Positions 1-8,575 of a stretch of DNA of 64,000 bases are shown piece after piece. Both the position numbers and the translations under genes were made by a program. The notes below the pieces were generated by a model. That model did not search any database. It was not told the origin of the DNA and worked only from the letters and a program-made list of their open reading frames with translations. This stretch comes from Ochrobactrum chromiisoli (GTDB lineage: Bacteria > Pseudomonadota > Alphaproteobacteria > Rhizobiales > Rhizobiaceae): contig NZ_JAPHAV010000011.1 in the NCBI RefSeq assembly GCF_026241335.1, positions 1-64,000 of the forward strand. Reading direction: 5' to 3'. Within the stretch, counting starts at the first letter, position 1; each line of letters opens with the position of its first letter.

Positions 1-31
1 CAACAAGATTAGTTCAAAATCGTACGTTTAG
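1..31 (+). repeat. Partial left terminal inverted repeat of a Tn3-family transposon (copy A)
   Basis: These 31 bases equal bases 8-38 of the 38-bp inverted repeat seen whole at 22928-22965. The first seven bases (expected GGGGTCG) lie outside the window. It ends in the ACGTTTAG characteristic of the inner edge of Tn3-type repeats. It marks the outer left end of the truncated transposon copy. Confidence 0.85.
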
Positions 32-66
32 GTCGAACGAATAAGGAACGCGCTATTCTGCTGACT

Positions 67-1002
67 TCAAACGTTGCCGCCACATATGATCACCCAAAGC
101 CTGCGATACTGCCTCGGAAGTTCACCTTCAGAAATTGCAGCTAACGCCAACGCGCCGCTTGGCTCCGCCTTTATGCCTGTTTCACGGGCCATAAGCGCTT
201 GCGCTTCGATGACGCCTGCGTCCGATGCTGCAAGTGTACGGACCCCGATTTTCTGAAGAATGCTAAAAGCAAGCGAGCCTATTTCGGTAACTCTCAGAGC
301 ATCACAAATCGTCTGCTCTTGAGCAACGATCTCAACGGGATGCGACACGTTAAGAGCTGCATACAGGCGTGGAAAATGCTCAGGCTCAGCTACATAAATA
401 TCATTTTCGAGTCCACTGATCCGTAGTCCCAGGGAGGTTCCTGCCGCTAAACCACCGCCGCCGCAAGCAACGACAATGGCATCGTCGGGTGAACCTTCAA
501 CTTTCATTGCGCGGGCGAGTTCCACACCAAGGGAACAGCCACCGACAAGCATCGAAGCATCCCTAAACGGATGAAGCAATGGTAATCCCCGCGCTTTTGC
601 TTCCAGTTCCGCACAGTCAACAAAGTCAGATCGTGGTACGAGTAGGACTTCCGAACCAGAATTCAGGGCCATTTCTCGTTTTGCAGCAGGTGCGTCGTCA
701 GGCATTACCACCGTCGCAGGAATGCTAAGCTTTGATGCAGCCAGCCCCACAGCTATTGGGAAGTTTCCGGAACCGCAAGCAACAACGCCTTCCGGATGTT
801 TGCTAACTCCGAGTATGGCTCCCCTATATTTGAAGGATCCTGCATGTTGTCGGGATTCATCTACCAGCCGGACTTCCTTGGAGTTCTTTGCTACGGGAGT
901 CAGATCGGCAAACTGGACGGGCGCGCTGTGGCTTAGAACAAACTCGATATCGGTTTCCAAGTTTTCCGAGAGCTTTTGTGCGCTTAGCGAGAAGTGATCC
1001 AT
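67..1002 (-). CDS. PLP-dependent threonine/serine dehydratase-like enzyme (copy A)
   Basis: This 311-residue protein belongs to fold-type II PLP enzymes, the threonine/serine dehydratase family. The Schiff-base lysine is K58 in the motif SFKYRGA. A substrate loop CGSGN lies at 76-80 and a glycine-rich phosphate loop CGGGG at 180-184. Family members deaminate hydroxyamino acids to 2-oxoacids or racemise them; the substrate here cannot be told. There is no C-terminal ACT domain, so it is not the regulated biosynthetic IlvA type. It lies downstream of the GNAT gene and is byte-identical to the copy at 23001-23936. In the complete copy it is a transposon passenger gene. Confidence 0.85.
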   Translation of the reverse strand: MDHFSLSAQKLSENLETDIEFVLSHSAPVQFADLTPVAKNSKEVRLVDESRQHAGSFKYRGAILGVSKHPEGVVACGSGNFPIAVGLAASKLSIPATVVMPDDAPAAKREMALNSGSEVLLVPRSDFVDCAELEAKARGLPLLHPFRDASMLVGGCSLGVELARAMKVEGSPDDAIVVACGGGGLAAGTSLGLRISGLENDIYVAEPEHFPRLYAALNVSHPVEIVAQEQTICDALRVTEIGSLAFSILQKIGVRTLAASDAGVIEAQALMARETGIKAEPSGALALAAISEGELPRQYRRLWVIICGGNV

Positions 1003-1062
1003 TTGCTGCTAACTCTAATGTTTGTGGAAGATAAATCAATGATCGGCGAGATGGCCCAAAAA

Positions 1063-1617
1063 TTAGGTTTTTGACCTTTCCATTTCGAAAAAGGTGCACA
1101 ATTCATCTCGGTCACGAGCAGGCGCAAAGACAAGCTGCTCGCCAGTCCTGTGCATTCCCAGTTTCATCAGGAGATTATGAGAAACGGTATTTTCGGTTTG
1201 GGCGCCTGCTCGCATAGAGTGAGTTTTCAATTCTTCAAAACAGACCGCAATCAGGCCTTGGGCGGCTTCATACCCCAATCCCATGCCGTGAACTTCCTCA
1301 GAAAGCCAGTAGCCGATTTCGCCAGTTCGTTTTCCGTCACATTCTTCAAAATCGACCTTGATCCAACCTATAACCTGATTATCGGCTTGGTTCACGATTA
1401 CCAGTGGAAGCGTGCGTTGTTCTGTATGTCCAACAAGCGCTTTATCAATAATCCTGTCTGCTGCTTGTTGCGTAAGCGGGAATGGCCAAACTGCTACCCA
1501 TCGGCTGATCGCAGGTGTCATTAATTTTCGAAGTGCAGCGCTATCTGACATCTTTACCAGACGCAGTTCTAAGCGCTCGGTTAGCATTTTGAACGATTCC
1601 AACGGTTCACCTGTCAT
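1063..1617 (-). CDS. GNAT-family N-acetyltransferase (copy A)
   Basis: A 184-residue protein of the RimJ/RimL-like GNAT superfamily, which moves acetyl from acetyl-CoA to an amine. It shows an N-terminal TERLELR strand, an EIGYWLSEEVHGMGLG segment matching the acetyl-CoA loop, and a late N-x-x-S-x-x-L-x-x-K-L-G-M stretch typical of the family's motif B. In copy B its start codon overlaps the end of tnpR. Here the DNA upstream of the start departs from copy B only 7 bases beyond the ATG, so it has lost its native promoter or leader. An internal ATG at residue 11 is an alternative start. Acceptor substrate unknown. Confidence 0.8.
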   Translation of the reverse strand: MTGEPLESFKMLTERLELRLVKMSDSAALRKLMTPAISRWVAVWPFPLTQQAADRIIDKALVGHTEQRTLPLVIVNQADNQVIGWIKVDFEECDGKRTGEIGYWLSEEVHGMGLGYEAAQGLIAVCFEELKTHSMRAGAQTENTVSHNLLMKLGMHRTGEQLVFAPARDRDELCTFFEMERSKT

Positions 1618-1740
1618 TCATTTTGAGGGCGTCGCGCTGCTTTCCCGCCAAACAACGCTATGGGTGAACAAATCGAGACTTCTGAAGCAACTCGCCCTGA
1701 ATTTTGACTTTGACGTGAAGTTTGGACCCGCTTAAGTTCA

Positions 1741-1817
1741 GGCGTGCGCAACTGGCGATTTGAGGTGGAAGACCACCGGGGAGCGCGCGAAACATGCGCC
1801 GTTCGCCTGGGCCTCGG
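1741..1817 (+). promoter_or_regulatory. ZTP (pfl-type) riboswitch upstream of folD
   Basis: The leader has the hallmarks of the pfl/ZTP riboswitch: AACTGGCGA, a short hairpin GGTGG-AAGA-CCACC, then CGGGGAGCG, a variable linker, and the conserved 3' hairpin region CCGTTCGCCTGGGC. The outer helix pairs GCGTGCGC with GCGCGCG. Known members bind ZTP or ZMP, which build up when 10-formyl-tetrahydrofolate is short, and switch on one-carbon genes such as folD, glyA and purH. It ends 33 bases before the folD start, so control of translation start is plausible. Recognised by eye; a covariance-model match to Rfam ZMP-ZTP (RF01750) would settle it. Confidence 0.85.
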
Positions 1818-1850
1818 ATAATCCGATCACTTTCTTAAGAGAGAGCCCAC

Positions 1851-2735
1851 ATGCGCGCGAAAATCATTGATGGAACAGCCTACGCTGACGACCTGGCATA
1901 CCGAATAACTGCTGCTGTCCCAGCTTTTACGGAAAAGACCGGACGCGTGCCGGGTCTGGCGGTGATACTTGTTGGTAGTGATCCGGCCAGCGAGATTTAT
2001 GTCCGAAGCAAGGGTCGGAAGACCCAGGAGCTTGGCATGGCCAGCTTCCAGCACATTCTCAGCGCCGAGACAGGCCAGGACGAGCTTTTGGGCCTCATCC
2101 AAGAATTAAATGCCGATGATAAAGTCGACGGCATACTCGTACAGTTGCCGCTTCCTGCTCACATTGATGAGCTGGCGGTTATTCAGGCAATCGATCCGAA
2201 TAAAGATGTTGATGGTCTCCACCCCGAAAGCGCCGGTCGTCTGGTCTCCGGGCTACCTGGCCTGGTCTCCTGTACACCGCTCGGGTGCCTGATGCTTCTT
2301 CGCGATCAACTGGGTGATCTGACCGGCCTCGATGCGATCGTCATCGGTCGCTCTATTCTGGTCGGCAAGCCGATGGGACAATTATTGTTGGGAGCGAACT
2401 GCACGGTAACGATGGCGCATTCTCGAACGCGAAACTTGGCTGACAAAGTGCGTCAGGCGGATATCGTGGTAGCAGCAGCGGGCCAAGCTGGAATGATCAA
2501 GGGCGATTGGATCAAGCCGGGAGCAACTGTGATCGATGTGGGAACCACGAAAGCAGTTTTGGATGGCAAAAAGCGGCTGCTGGGCGATGTAGATTTCCCA
2601 GCCGCTCTCGAGCGCGCCAGTGCCATTACACCAGTACCCGGAGGCGTTGGGCCGATGACGATCATGGTTCTAATGCACAACACTGTCTTGGCAGCATACA
2701 ATCGCGAAGGACTGCCGCCTTTGCAACTCTGGTAG
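1851..2735 (+). CDS. folD: Bifunctional 5,10-methylenetetrahydrofolate dehydrogenase/cyclohydrolase
   Basis: A 294-residue cytosolic FolD that interconverts methylene-, methenyl- and 10-formyl-tetrahydrofolate. Diagnostic features are the active-site Y-x-x-x-K (YVRSK), the folate-site motif DVDGLH, the nucleotide loop GRSILVGKP and the C-terminal signature [10 protein letters not shown]. Length is normal for the family. The start follows a purine-rich site (AGAGAG) and the ZTP riboswitch. It stands alone, fused to the end of a truncated transposon arm upstream and to decayed insertion sequences downstream. A chromosomal folD would be expected elsewhere, making this probably a second, accessory copy; that is inference. 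Confidence 0.95.
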   Translation: MRAKIIDGTAYADDLAYRITAAVPAFTEKTGRVPGLAVILVGSDPASEIYVRSKGRKTQELGMASFQHILSAETGQDELLGLIQELNADDKVDGILVQLPLPAHIDELAVIQAIDPNKDVDGLHPESAGRLVSGLPGLVSCTPLGCLMLLRDQLGDLTGLDAIVIGRSILVGKPMGQLLLGANCTVTMAHSRTRNLADKVRQADIVVAAAGQAGMIKGDWIKPGATVIDVGTTKAVLDGKKRLLGDVDFPAALERASAITPVPGGVGPMTIMVLMHNTVLAAYNREGLPPLQLW

Positions 2736-2781
2736 AGCGAAAGACATATCGTTTTACGACGGAGACGGATAGAAACGACGT

Positions 2782-3201
2782 TTATGCAGGGCGACTAAGA
2801 CCTAGTCGGCGCATTTCCCTGTATACAGTTGATCGCCCGAGCCCGAGTTGCCGTGCAGCTTCTGTTGGCGATGTTCTTGCTTCGATGAGTTTAATGGCAG
2901 CTTCGACTTTCTTCAGGTCCAGTGGTTGGCGGCCGGGCTTCTTTCCCTTAGCCCTTGCTGCGGCGATACCGTCCTTAGTCCTTTCCGAGATCAGCCGTCG
3001 CTCAAAATGAGCGATGGCGCCGAATACGTGGAAGATAAGCTCGCCCGCCGCCGATGAAGTATCAATCTTCTCCTCAAGGCTCAGCAGGTCGATTTGGCGC
3101 TCTCGTAGCATCTTCACGGTTTCGAGCAATTCGGCCAGTGACCGGCCGAGACGGTCGAGCCGAACAATCGCGAGCGTATCGCCAGCACGAGCATAGGCAA
3201 T
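2782..3201 (-). pseudogene. Serine recombinase (resolvase) C-terminal remnant, truncated by ISAs1 element
   Basis: The frame reads through from the edge of the insertion sequence at 3201 to a stop at 2782. It contains IVRLDRLGRSLAELLE, the conserved serine-recombinase segment near the catalytic domain end, then FERRLISERTKDGIAAARAKGKKPGRQP and a helix-turn-helix (SPTEAARQLGLGRSTVYREM). The N-terminal part with the catalytic serine is missing. It is a different protein from tnpR at 24541 and from the remnant at 4433-4820. Confidence 0.85.
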
Positions 3202-4432
3202 CAGGGGTTACGCATGAAAATTCCCCGTTAGGATTTGAAGCATGTAGGCGTTGTTCCAGCCCGCCTTTTTACGCCGTGCCTTGATGCTGATGCGCGTATT
3301 TTGATGCCGTGTAACGAGATTGATGGCGATTTTGCGCAGGAGTGCAAAATTGCGAACAGCTACCTTGTCGCGAATTCGGCAATCATCCTCCCGGAAAGCA
3401 ACATCGAGCACCCAGTGCAAACTGTTCTCAATGGCCCAATGCTGGCGGACTGCTTTTGCCAGAACCTCTGGAGGAGCGCTGCAACTCGACAGAAAGTAGC
3501 GGATTTCGCATTTGGTTTCAGCGACGCCGTTAATGCTGCGAATGCTTTCGACCGCCACAACCGTCTGTAATCCAGGCCATTCGCGTAAGGGCTCCAGTTG
3601 CGTGGCCTGGTGGCAAACAAAAACCCTGCGGCGGACCAGACGGCCATGACTTTCATCAAAAGCATCGCAGGCCGGTCGGTTGGTTGCTCCGCGCTCAAAG
3701 CACGTCTCGGCACAATACTCCTGCACGGCCTTAAACATGCGGCCCTGATTGGCCTTGAGGGTGATGAGATAGTCGGCACCCTTTTGCAGTATCTTGCTGA
3801 CAATCGTTTTCTGACAGCCCATCGCATCCAGCGTTACAATGGTATCCTTGATGTCGAGCGTATCGAGTAATTCTGGAATGGCAGTGATTTCATTCGACTT
3901 TTCAGCAACTTGCCGCTGCCCAAGTACCAATCGTCGATCACAGGACCAAGCGCTGACGATATGCAGTGGGCCCTGATTGCGGCTGCGATCAAAGGAACGG
4001 CGAACGGTCTTGCCATCAATCGCAACCACCTCTTGATTGCCTTGTGCAGCAGAAAAATCTTGTGCCCAGGCCGTGAAGCGCTGCTCGAAAGTCTCCGGAT
4101 CGATCAGCATGAATACACGCCGGAAAGTGTCATGAGAGGGAATGCCATTTGGCAACCCTAGAAAACGCGATAGCCAATCTGATTTATCCTGGCCGTAAAG
4201 CTCCATATCTTGCCAACTCTCGGCGCCGGCGATGACGGCACAGACGGCTATCACCATGATGTCGATCAGATGGTGTTCAATTTTGCCCAAACAACGTGGG
4301 TCTTCAAGATCAGAGAAATGCCCGACCAAGCTTTCTGCTGTCATAAACGCCTCCAAAAATTGTGGAGACCCCTTGAATCACATAAAATTCCTAAACGTCA
4401 AAGAACTTCTCAAATTTCATGCGTAACCCCTG
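3202..4432 (-). mobile_element. Intact ISAs1-family insertion sequence
   Basis: A 1231-bp element bounded by perfect 18-bp terminal inverted repeats beginning CAGGGGTTACGCATGAAA (3202-3219 and the complement at 4415-4432). It encodes one full transposase on the minus strand, whose stop codon lies within the left repeat. The bases just outside do not form a target duplication (left ...ATAGGCAAT, right GGTGGTTCT...). Both flanks are remnants of unrelated resolvases in opposite orientation, which suggests IS-mediated rearrangement after insertion. Confidence 0.9.
3208..4344 (-). CDS. ISAs1-family DDE transposase
   Basis: A 378-residue transposase starting at the ATG that follows a strong GGAGG at the right spacing; an upstream TTG in frame would overlap that ribosome-binding site. 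The N-terminal domain (HFSDLEDPR, then a helical region) is the DDE_Tnp_1-associated domain; the catalytic part shows VAIDGKTVRRSFD, TLDAMGCQK and, near the C-terminus, HWAIENSLHWVLDVAFREDD, matching ISAs1/H-repeat transposases. No frameshift or internal stop was seen, so it is probably functional. Confidence 0.92.
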   Translation of the reverse strand: MTAESLVGHFSDLEDPRCLGKIEHHLIDIMVIAVCAVIAGAESWQDMELYGQDKSDWLSRFLGLPNGIPSHDTFRRVFMLIDPETFEQRFTAWAQDFSAAQGNQEVVAIDGKTVRRSFDRSRNQGPLHIVSAWSCDRRLVLGQRQVAEKSNEITAIPELLDTLDIKDTIVTLDAMGCQKTIVSKILQKGADYLITLKANQGRMFKAVQEYCAETCFERGATNRPACDAFDESHGRLVRRRVFVCHQATQLEPLREWPGLQTVVAVESIRSINGVAETKCEIRYFLSSCSAPPEVLAKAVRQHWAIENSLHWVLDVAFREDDCRIRDKVAVRNFALLRKIAINLVTRHQNTRISIKARRKKAGWNNAYMLQILTGNFHA

Positions 4433-4820
4433 GGTGGTTCTGCGGCTTGATCGGCTCGGCCGTTCCACACGCGACGTTCTCAATCTCGTTCATGAGCTTG
4501 ACGAAAAGGGCGCGTCACTCCGCATTCTTGAGCCCGAAGTCACGACAGCCGGAAGCATGGGTCGAATGGTCATCACCATCCTCGGCATGGTCGCCGACAT
4601 GGAACTCAAGTTCATCAAAGACAGGCAACGAGCGGGCATCGAAGCGGCAAAAGCTGACGGCATCTACACGGGCAGGAAGAAGAATGTCGATGACGCGGAA
4701 ATCCGCAGGCGGATCGCGGCTGGCGCAACGAAAGCCGCCGTTGCTCGTGAGCTGAACATTTCCAGGATGACTGTCTACCGCGCTTTGCAGGGCCAAGGTT
4801 CACCGTTAGACTCTATGTGA
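4433..4820 (+). pseudogene. Serine recombinase C-terminal remnant truncated at the ISAs1 right end
   Basis: Immediately outside the insertion sequence the plus strand reads VVLRLDRLGRSTRDVLNLV, followed by MGRMVITILGMVADMELKFIKDRQRAGI and a helix-turn-helix (TKAAVARELNISRMTVYRAL). This is the C-terminal two thirds of a resolvase/invertase without its catalytic serine. An ATG inside the IS repeat opens the same frame, so a short fusion could be made. It points away from the other remnant at 2782-3201 and differs from it in sequence. Confidence 0.85.
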
Positions 4821-4847
4821 TCACGAGTTCTCTACCTGTTCTTTGAG

Positions 4848-5261
4848 TTGGCCAAAATCGCAGCTTCGGGCCGACTGGGCCAAACCCGCCGCAACACCAA
4901 GGCAGCAAAGCGTTTGCTGGTTCGGCTTTTGAAGAAACAAGGTTGTGCGCCTAAACGTATCGTCACCGATAAGCTGCGATCCTATGGTGCTGCTAAGCGT
5001 CAGCTCATGACTAACGTCGAGCATAGCTCGCATAAGGGACTGAACAATCGAGCTGAGAATTCGCACTTGCCGTTTCGGAAGAGAGAGCGGACCCGACAGG
5101 GCTTTCGATCAATTGGATCATTGCAGCATTTCGTATCTATCTTTTCAGCCACCCGAAACCATTTTGTTCAATCTGCCTGCAACCTTTCAGCATGCTTAAC
5201 TCGAGCGCATCGCATAAACGCGATCATTGAATGGAACGCCGTCGCGCATCAGCTTGCATAA
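4848..5261 (+). pseudogene. IS6-family transposase C-terminal remnant
   Basis: From about residue 15 the translation matches IS6/IS26-type transposases: RNTKAAKRLLVRLLKK, IVTDKLRSYGAAKR (second catalytic aspartate region), then NNRAENSHLPFRKRER carrying the catalytic glutamate, and GSLQHFVSIFSATRNHF. The N-terminal helix-turn-helix and first aspartate are absent. The first 14 residues do not fit the family and probably come from the fused flanking DNA. Not expected to be active. Confidence 0.8.
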
Positions 5262-5347
5262 CCCCCCTGGCCCGCTTCAGCACGCGCATACTGTGAACAA
5301 TGTGACAGCACCCGCGGAGCCACAGGAAAAAAGGGGACGCTGACGAT

Positions 5348-5479
5348 GGTTGCTTGGGACGTTCCCGTGCCGACCTCACAACCAAAATCCACGCGATTGT
5401 TGATGCAGACGGCCTTCCGATCAATATTTGCCTGACAGGTGGACAGGTCGCTGGCTTCTTCGGGATATTGATTAGCTGA
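5348..5479 (+). pseudogene. IS5-family (IS427-like) transposase fragment
   Basis: A 43-codon open stretch reads GCLGRSRADLTTKIHAIVDA followed by DGLPINICLTGGQ, the conserved second-domain core of IS427-group transposases (GRSRGG-LTTKIHA-VDA). Both ends are missing, so it is a small relic. Confidence 0.7.
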
Positions 5480-5493
5480 CACTTGGTGATCTA

Positions 5494-5594
5494 GATATTG
5501 CCTTTATTTGCAATCGGCTCAATAACACGCCGCGAAAATGTTTAGAGTACAAAACGCCTGCAGAAGTCTTTGATAACAGAGATCGTTATGCATA
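5494..5594 (+). pseudogene. IS30-family transposase C-terminal fragment
   Basis: About 33 codons read FICNRLNNTPRKCLEYKTP followed by AEVF, the very conserved C-terminal end of IS30 transposases (LN-RPRK-LGYKTP-EVF). It lies 15 bases after the IS5 relic. Nothing else of the element is visible. Confidence 0.7.
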
Positions 5595-5688
5595 AACTCA
5601 AATCGCAAAAGCCGCGCTTCAGCATGACCTCAAAGAGCGTTTCCGGTTTTGATTGAATCATACAAAACGCTTAAATCTCTGCTCTTAT

Positions 5689-5726
5689 GCACATCCCGAA
5701 AACCGTTTCACACTTTTCGGGATGTG
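5689..5726. terminator. Long hairpin, probable bidirectional terminator / intergenic repeat
   Basis: A 14-bp perfect stem (GCACATCCCGAAAA and its complement) with a 10-base loop ends 2 bp from the stop of the GMC oxidoreductase. On the minus strand it would close that operon. Its sequence resembles a hairpin repeat common between genes in Brucellaceae; that family assignment is from memory. Confidence 0.6.
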
Positions 5727-5728
5727 CT

Positions 5729-7342
5729 TTAACTTGCGTCCCGTAATATTAAATCAGCACCTTTTTCCGCGACCATCATTGTCGGCGCGTTAATGTTGCC
5801 TGCCGTGATGTTGGGAAAAATAGATGCGTCAACGACACGCAAACCCTTGATGCGATGCACCTTGAGTGAAGCGTCAACCACTGTATCTTCTTTCTGCGGC
5901 CCCATCGCGCATGTTCCGCAAAGGTGATAGATAGATCCTGAATTTTCACGGAAATAATCGATCAGAGCTTCGTCAGTTTCGAACTGGCTACCGGGGGATA
6001 CTTCCTCTGCGGTAACGCTGGAGATAGCGGATGCAGCGGCAATCCGGCGTACCAGTCGGCTTCCCTGAAGAACTTCTTCGACATCTTTTTGCGCCGACAG
6101 ATAGTTTGGCCGAATAGCGGGTGCCGCCAGCGGGTCGGACGAGGAAAGCGTAACACTTCCACGGCTTGCAGGCCGACACGAATTAAAGCAGATCAGGTAG
6201 CCGGGATATGGTTCCGGCTTCAGCCCGGCGTTCGGGTTGTTTGGAATCCGATAGGATAGCGGGTTGAAATAAAGCTGTATGTTCGGCTTTTCTTCGCTCA
6301 CATCTCCACGGAAAAATCCGCCAGCCTGATTGACGCTCATGGCGAACGGGCCCTTGCCGGTGAGCAGATATTGTAGGCCAAGCCTTGCTTGGCCGAAAAG
6401 ACTACCAAATGCTCCGTTGAGCGTTGGTATGGTTGCACGATAGTAGTAGCTGGCGCAGAGATGATCCTGCATATTGCGGCCGACAGCAGGCAAATGGTGT
6501 CGCACGTCGATGCCGACGGCCTTCAACGCCTCGCCATCACCGATACCTGAAAGCTGGAGAATTTTTGGGCTTCCAATCGCGCCCGCCGCAAGGATGACTT
6601 CTCTCTTGGCGGTAAAAACCCGGCTCTCACCATTCAGAAGTGCCGATACACCGGTGACATGCCCGTCTTCGGAGAAGATAAGGCGTTCAACCTGAGTATT
6701 TCTTTCTATAGAGAGATTTGGCCGGTTGAGCGCACGGCGCAGATATTCAGCGCTGGAATGCGAACGTTGTCCGCGTCTGGTATTGACGTCATAGACGCCC
6801 GCGCCTTCAATACCCGCGCCGTTGAAATCTTCGTTCATCGGCAGTCCGAGTGAGCGGCAGCTTTCCAGAAATGCGTCAGTGATACGATGTGTCATCCCAC
6901 GCATCGGCGTGACATGGATCGGTCCGTCACCGCCGTGCCATTGCGACGCGCCGTTCGCATGCGTTTCAAGCTTGCGAAAATAAGGCAGGACATCGGCATA
7001 GCCCCAGCCCGGATTACCCGCACGTGCCCAATCATTAAAGTCGGTGCGAGCACCACGCACGAATATCATTGCGTTGATCGAACCCGATCCACCCTGCACC
7101 TTGCCACGGGGAACGTATATATTGCGGTCATGCAGCGCCGCTTCGGGTTCGCTATAATACATCCAGTTGACGTCTGGATTATAATAGCTTCGCGAATAGC
7201 CGACCGGAATTTTGAACCAGAAGGAGTTGTCATTTCCGCCTGCCTCAATAAGAAGCACATTATGCTTCCTGCTTTCGCTCAGTCGGTTGGCAAGAATGCA
7301 GCCTGCTGAGCCTGCACCGACGATAATATAGTCGTAGGACAT
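5729..7342 (-). CDS. GMC-family FAD-dependent oxidoreductase (choline/alcohol dehydrogenase-like)
   Basis: A 537-residue flavoprotein oxidising a primary alcohol to an aldehyde. The start is the ATG giving MSYDYIIVGAGSAGCILANR, the FAD-binding Rossmann motif, preceded by GAAGGAAA; an upstream in-frame start lacks a good site. A second GMC signature is seen in VQGGSGSINAMIFVRG, and the active site near the C-terminus reads IYHLCGTCAMG, followed by NITAGNINAPTMMVAEKGAD. It is the last gene of a minus-strand run with the enolase-superfamily, MFS and aldehyde dehydrogenase genes, suggesting consecutive oxidation of an alcohol to an acid. The substrate is not predictable. Confidence 0.88.
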   Translation of the reverse strand: MSYDYIIVGAGSAGCILANRLSESRKHNVLLIEAGGNDNSFWFKIPVGYSRSYYNPDVNWMYYSEPEAALHDRNIYVPRGKVQGGSGSINAMIFVRGARTDFNDWARAGNPGWGYADVLPYFRKLETHANGASQWHGGDGPIHVTPMRGMTHRITDAFLESCRSLGLPMNEDFNGAGIEGAGVYDVNTRRGQRSHSSAEYLRRALNRPNLSIERNTQVERLIFSEDGHVTGVSALLNGESRVFTAKREVILAAGAIGSPKILQLSGIGDGEALKAVGIDVRHHLPAVGRNMQDHLCASYYYRATIPTLNGAFGSLFGQARLGLQYLLTGKGPFAMSVNQAGGFFRGDVSEEKPNIQLYFNPLSYRIPNNPNAGLKPEPYPGYLICFNSCRPASRGSVTLSSSDPLAAPAIRPNYLSAQKDVEEVLQGSRLVRRIAAASAISSVTAEEVSPGSQFETDEALIDYFRENSGSIYHLCGTCAMGPQKEDTVVDASLKVHRIKGLRVVDASIFPNITAGNINAPTMMVAEKGADLILRDAS

Positions 7343-7352
7343 TGTGTTTCCT

Positions 7353-8570
7353 TCAACCGCGTGCCGGAGCAAACGCCTTTACATCGGCGGGCTGGCTGTC
7401 CATCTGAAGATGCAGACGCTTGCCCGTATATGGAGAATGTTGCTCGATAACGTCGAGGTTAAGTTCGATACCAAGTCCGGGTTCACGCGAAGGAATGATG
7501 TAGCCGTCTTCAACGCGCAGTTTGGTCTTAAGCACATCCGCATGGAAACCAGAGAAGTTGATGATGGCTTCGTGAATGAGGAAGTTCGGAGTAGCCGCCG
7601 AAAGCTGAATACTGGCTGCGGCACCAACCGGACCGTTATAAAGATGCGGCGCGATCTGCGCATAATACGCTTCGGCCATTCCAGTGATTTTCTTGGCTTC
7701 GAGAAGCCCACCAACACGCGCAACGTTCATCTGTAGAATAGATGCAGCCTTAGATTCCAGCACCCTCTGGAATTCGTATTTCGTCGTTAGCCGCTCTCCC
7801 GTGGAAATGGGAATGGAGGTGGAGCGGGCGACATCTGCCATGGCAGCTTCCTGACCTGGAGGAACCGGCTCTTCGAACCACAGCGGATCATATTTTTCAA
7901 GACGCTTAGCGAGCCGGATTGCTGAAGCCGGGACCATCTGTCCATGCGTGCCGAACAGAAGATCGGCGCTTGAGCCGACTGCCTCACGGATTTTTCGGCA
8001 AAATTCATCGCAACGATCCATCACACCAAGAGAGAGATGATGGCCTGAATAGTTGGTGTATGGTCCGGCGGGATCGAATTTGACGGCAGTAAAGCCCATA
8101 TCGATCATCTTCACAGCGCATTTAGCGGCAAGGTCTGGATCGTTATAATCGTATTCACCAGCCGCATTAACAGGATAGAGATAGGTATATGCACGCAATT
8201 TCTCATGCACTGTTCCGCCCAGAAGATCACTGACTGGCCTGTCTGCTGCCTTGCCGATGATATCCCAACAAGCGATTTCAAGCCCGGAAACTATACCCAT
8301 CATGGTTGGATCGGGGCGCTGCGTGAAACCACTTGAGTAGGCGGAACGCCAGAAGCGTTCGATCTGATGTGGATCATGTCCCATCAGATGTCGTTCGAAA
8401 ACATCATCGATCAGCGCCGTCATCGCGCTTGGATGAAACGAAGTCGCGTAGATTTCGCCCACACCTTCTATGCCGCACTCTGTCTGGAGGCGAACAAAAA
8501 TCCAATACATTCCGCCGAGATGCGGCGGAGGGACGGCAACCACATGGGTCTTGAGAGAAGCAATTTTCAT
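7353..8570 (-). CDS. Enolase-superfamily (mandelate racemase/muconate lactonizing-type) enzyme
   Basis: A 405-residue protein with the N-terminal capping domain and a TIM-barrel of the mandelate racemase group, which abstract a proton next to a carboxylate with Mg2+ help. Visible elements are AVKFDPAG on the second strand, WFEEPVPP with the second metal ligand, and STGERLTTKYEF with the third. The first metal-ligand strand reads LLFGTHGQM rather than the usual D-x-N, so the exact subgroup (sugar-acid dehydratase or cycloisomerase) is unclear. It begins 5 bases after the MFS gene ends and is followed 10 bases later by the GMC oxidoreductase, indicating one operon. Confidence 0.85.
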   Translation of the reverse strand: MKIASLKTHVVAVPPPHLGGMYWIFVRLQTECGIEGVGEIYATSFHPSAMTALIDDVFERHLMGHDPHQIERFWRSAYSSGFTQRPDPTMMGIVSGLEIACWDIIGKAADRPVSDLLGGTVHEKLRAYTYLYPVNAAGEYDYNDPDLAAKCAVKMIDMGFTAVKFDPAGPYTNYSGHHLSLGVMDRCDEFCRKIREAVGSSADLLFGTHGQMVPASAIRLAKRLEKYDPLWFEEPVPPGQEAAMADVARSTSIPISTGERLTTKYEFQRVLESKAASILQMNVARVGGLLEAKKITGMAEAYYAQIAPHLYNGPVGAAASIQLSAATPNFLIHEAIINFSGFHADVLKTKLRVEDGYIIPSREPGLGIELNLDVIEQHSPYTGKRLHLQMDSQPADVKAFAPARG

Positions 8571-8575
8571 GAGAT

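Larger units (their letters stand above)
1..1624. repeat. Long direct repeat, copy A (truncated Tn3 left arm)
   Basis: This segment recurs in the same orientation at 22935-24558 with a constant offset of 22934; both encoded proteins are identical. It contains part of the inverted repeat, the PLP-enzyme gene, the GNAT gene and the last 18 bp of tnpR. The match stops at base 1624, after which copy A runs into the folD leader while copy B continues through tnpR. Identity over this length implies a recent duplication or ongoing gene conversion. Confidence 0.95.

Noticed and set aside
1412-1735. Plus-strand frame crossing the repeat junction at 1624
   Set aside because: It is antisense to the GNAT gene for most of its length, with no homology in the tail after the junction.
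3193-4441. Target duplication around the ISAs1 element
   Set aside because: The 8-10 bases on either side do not match.
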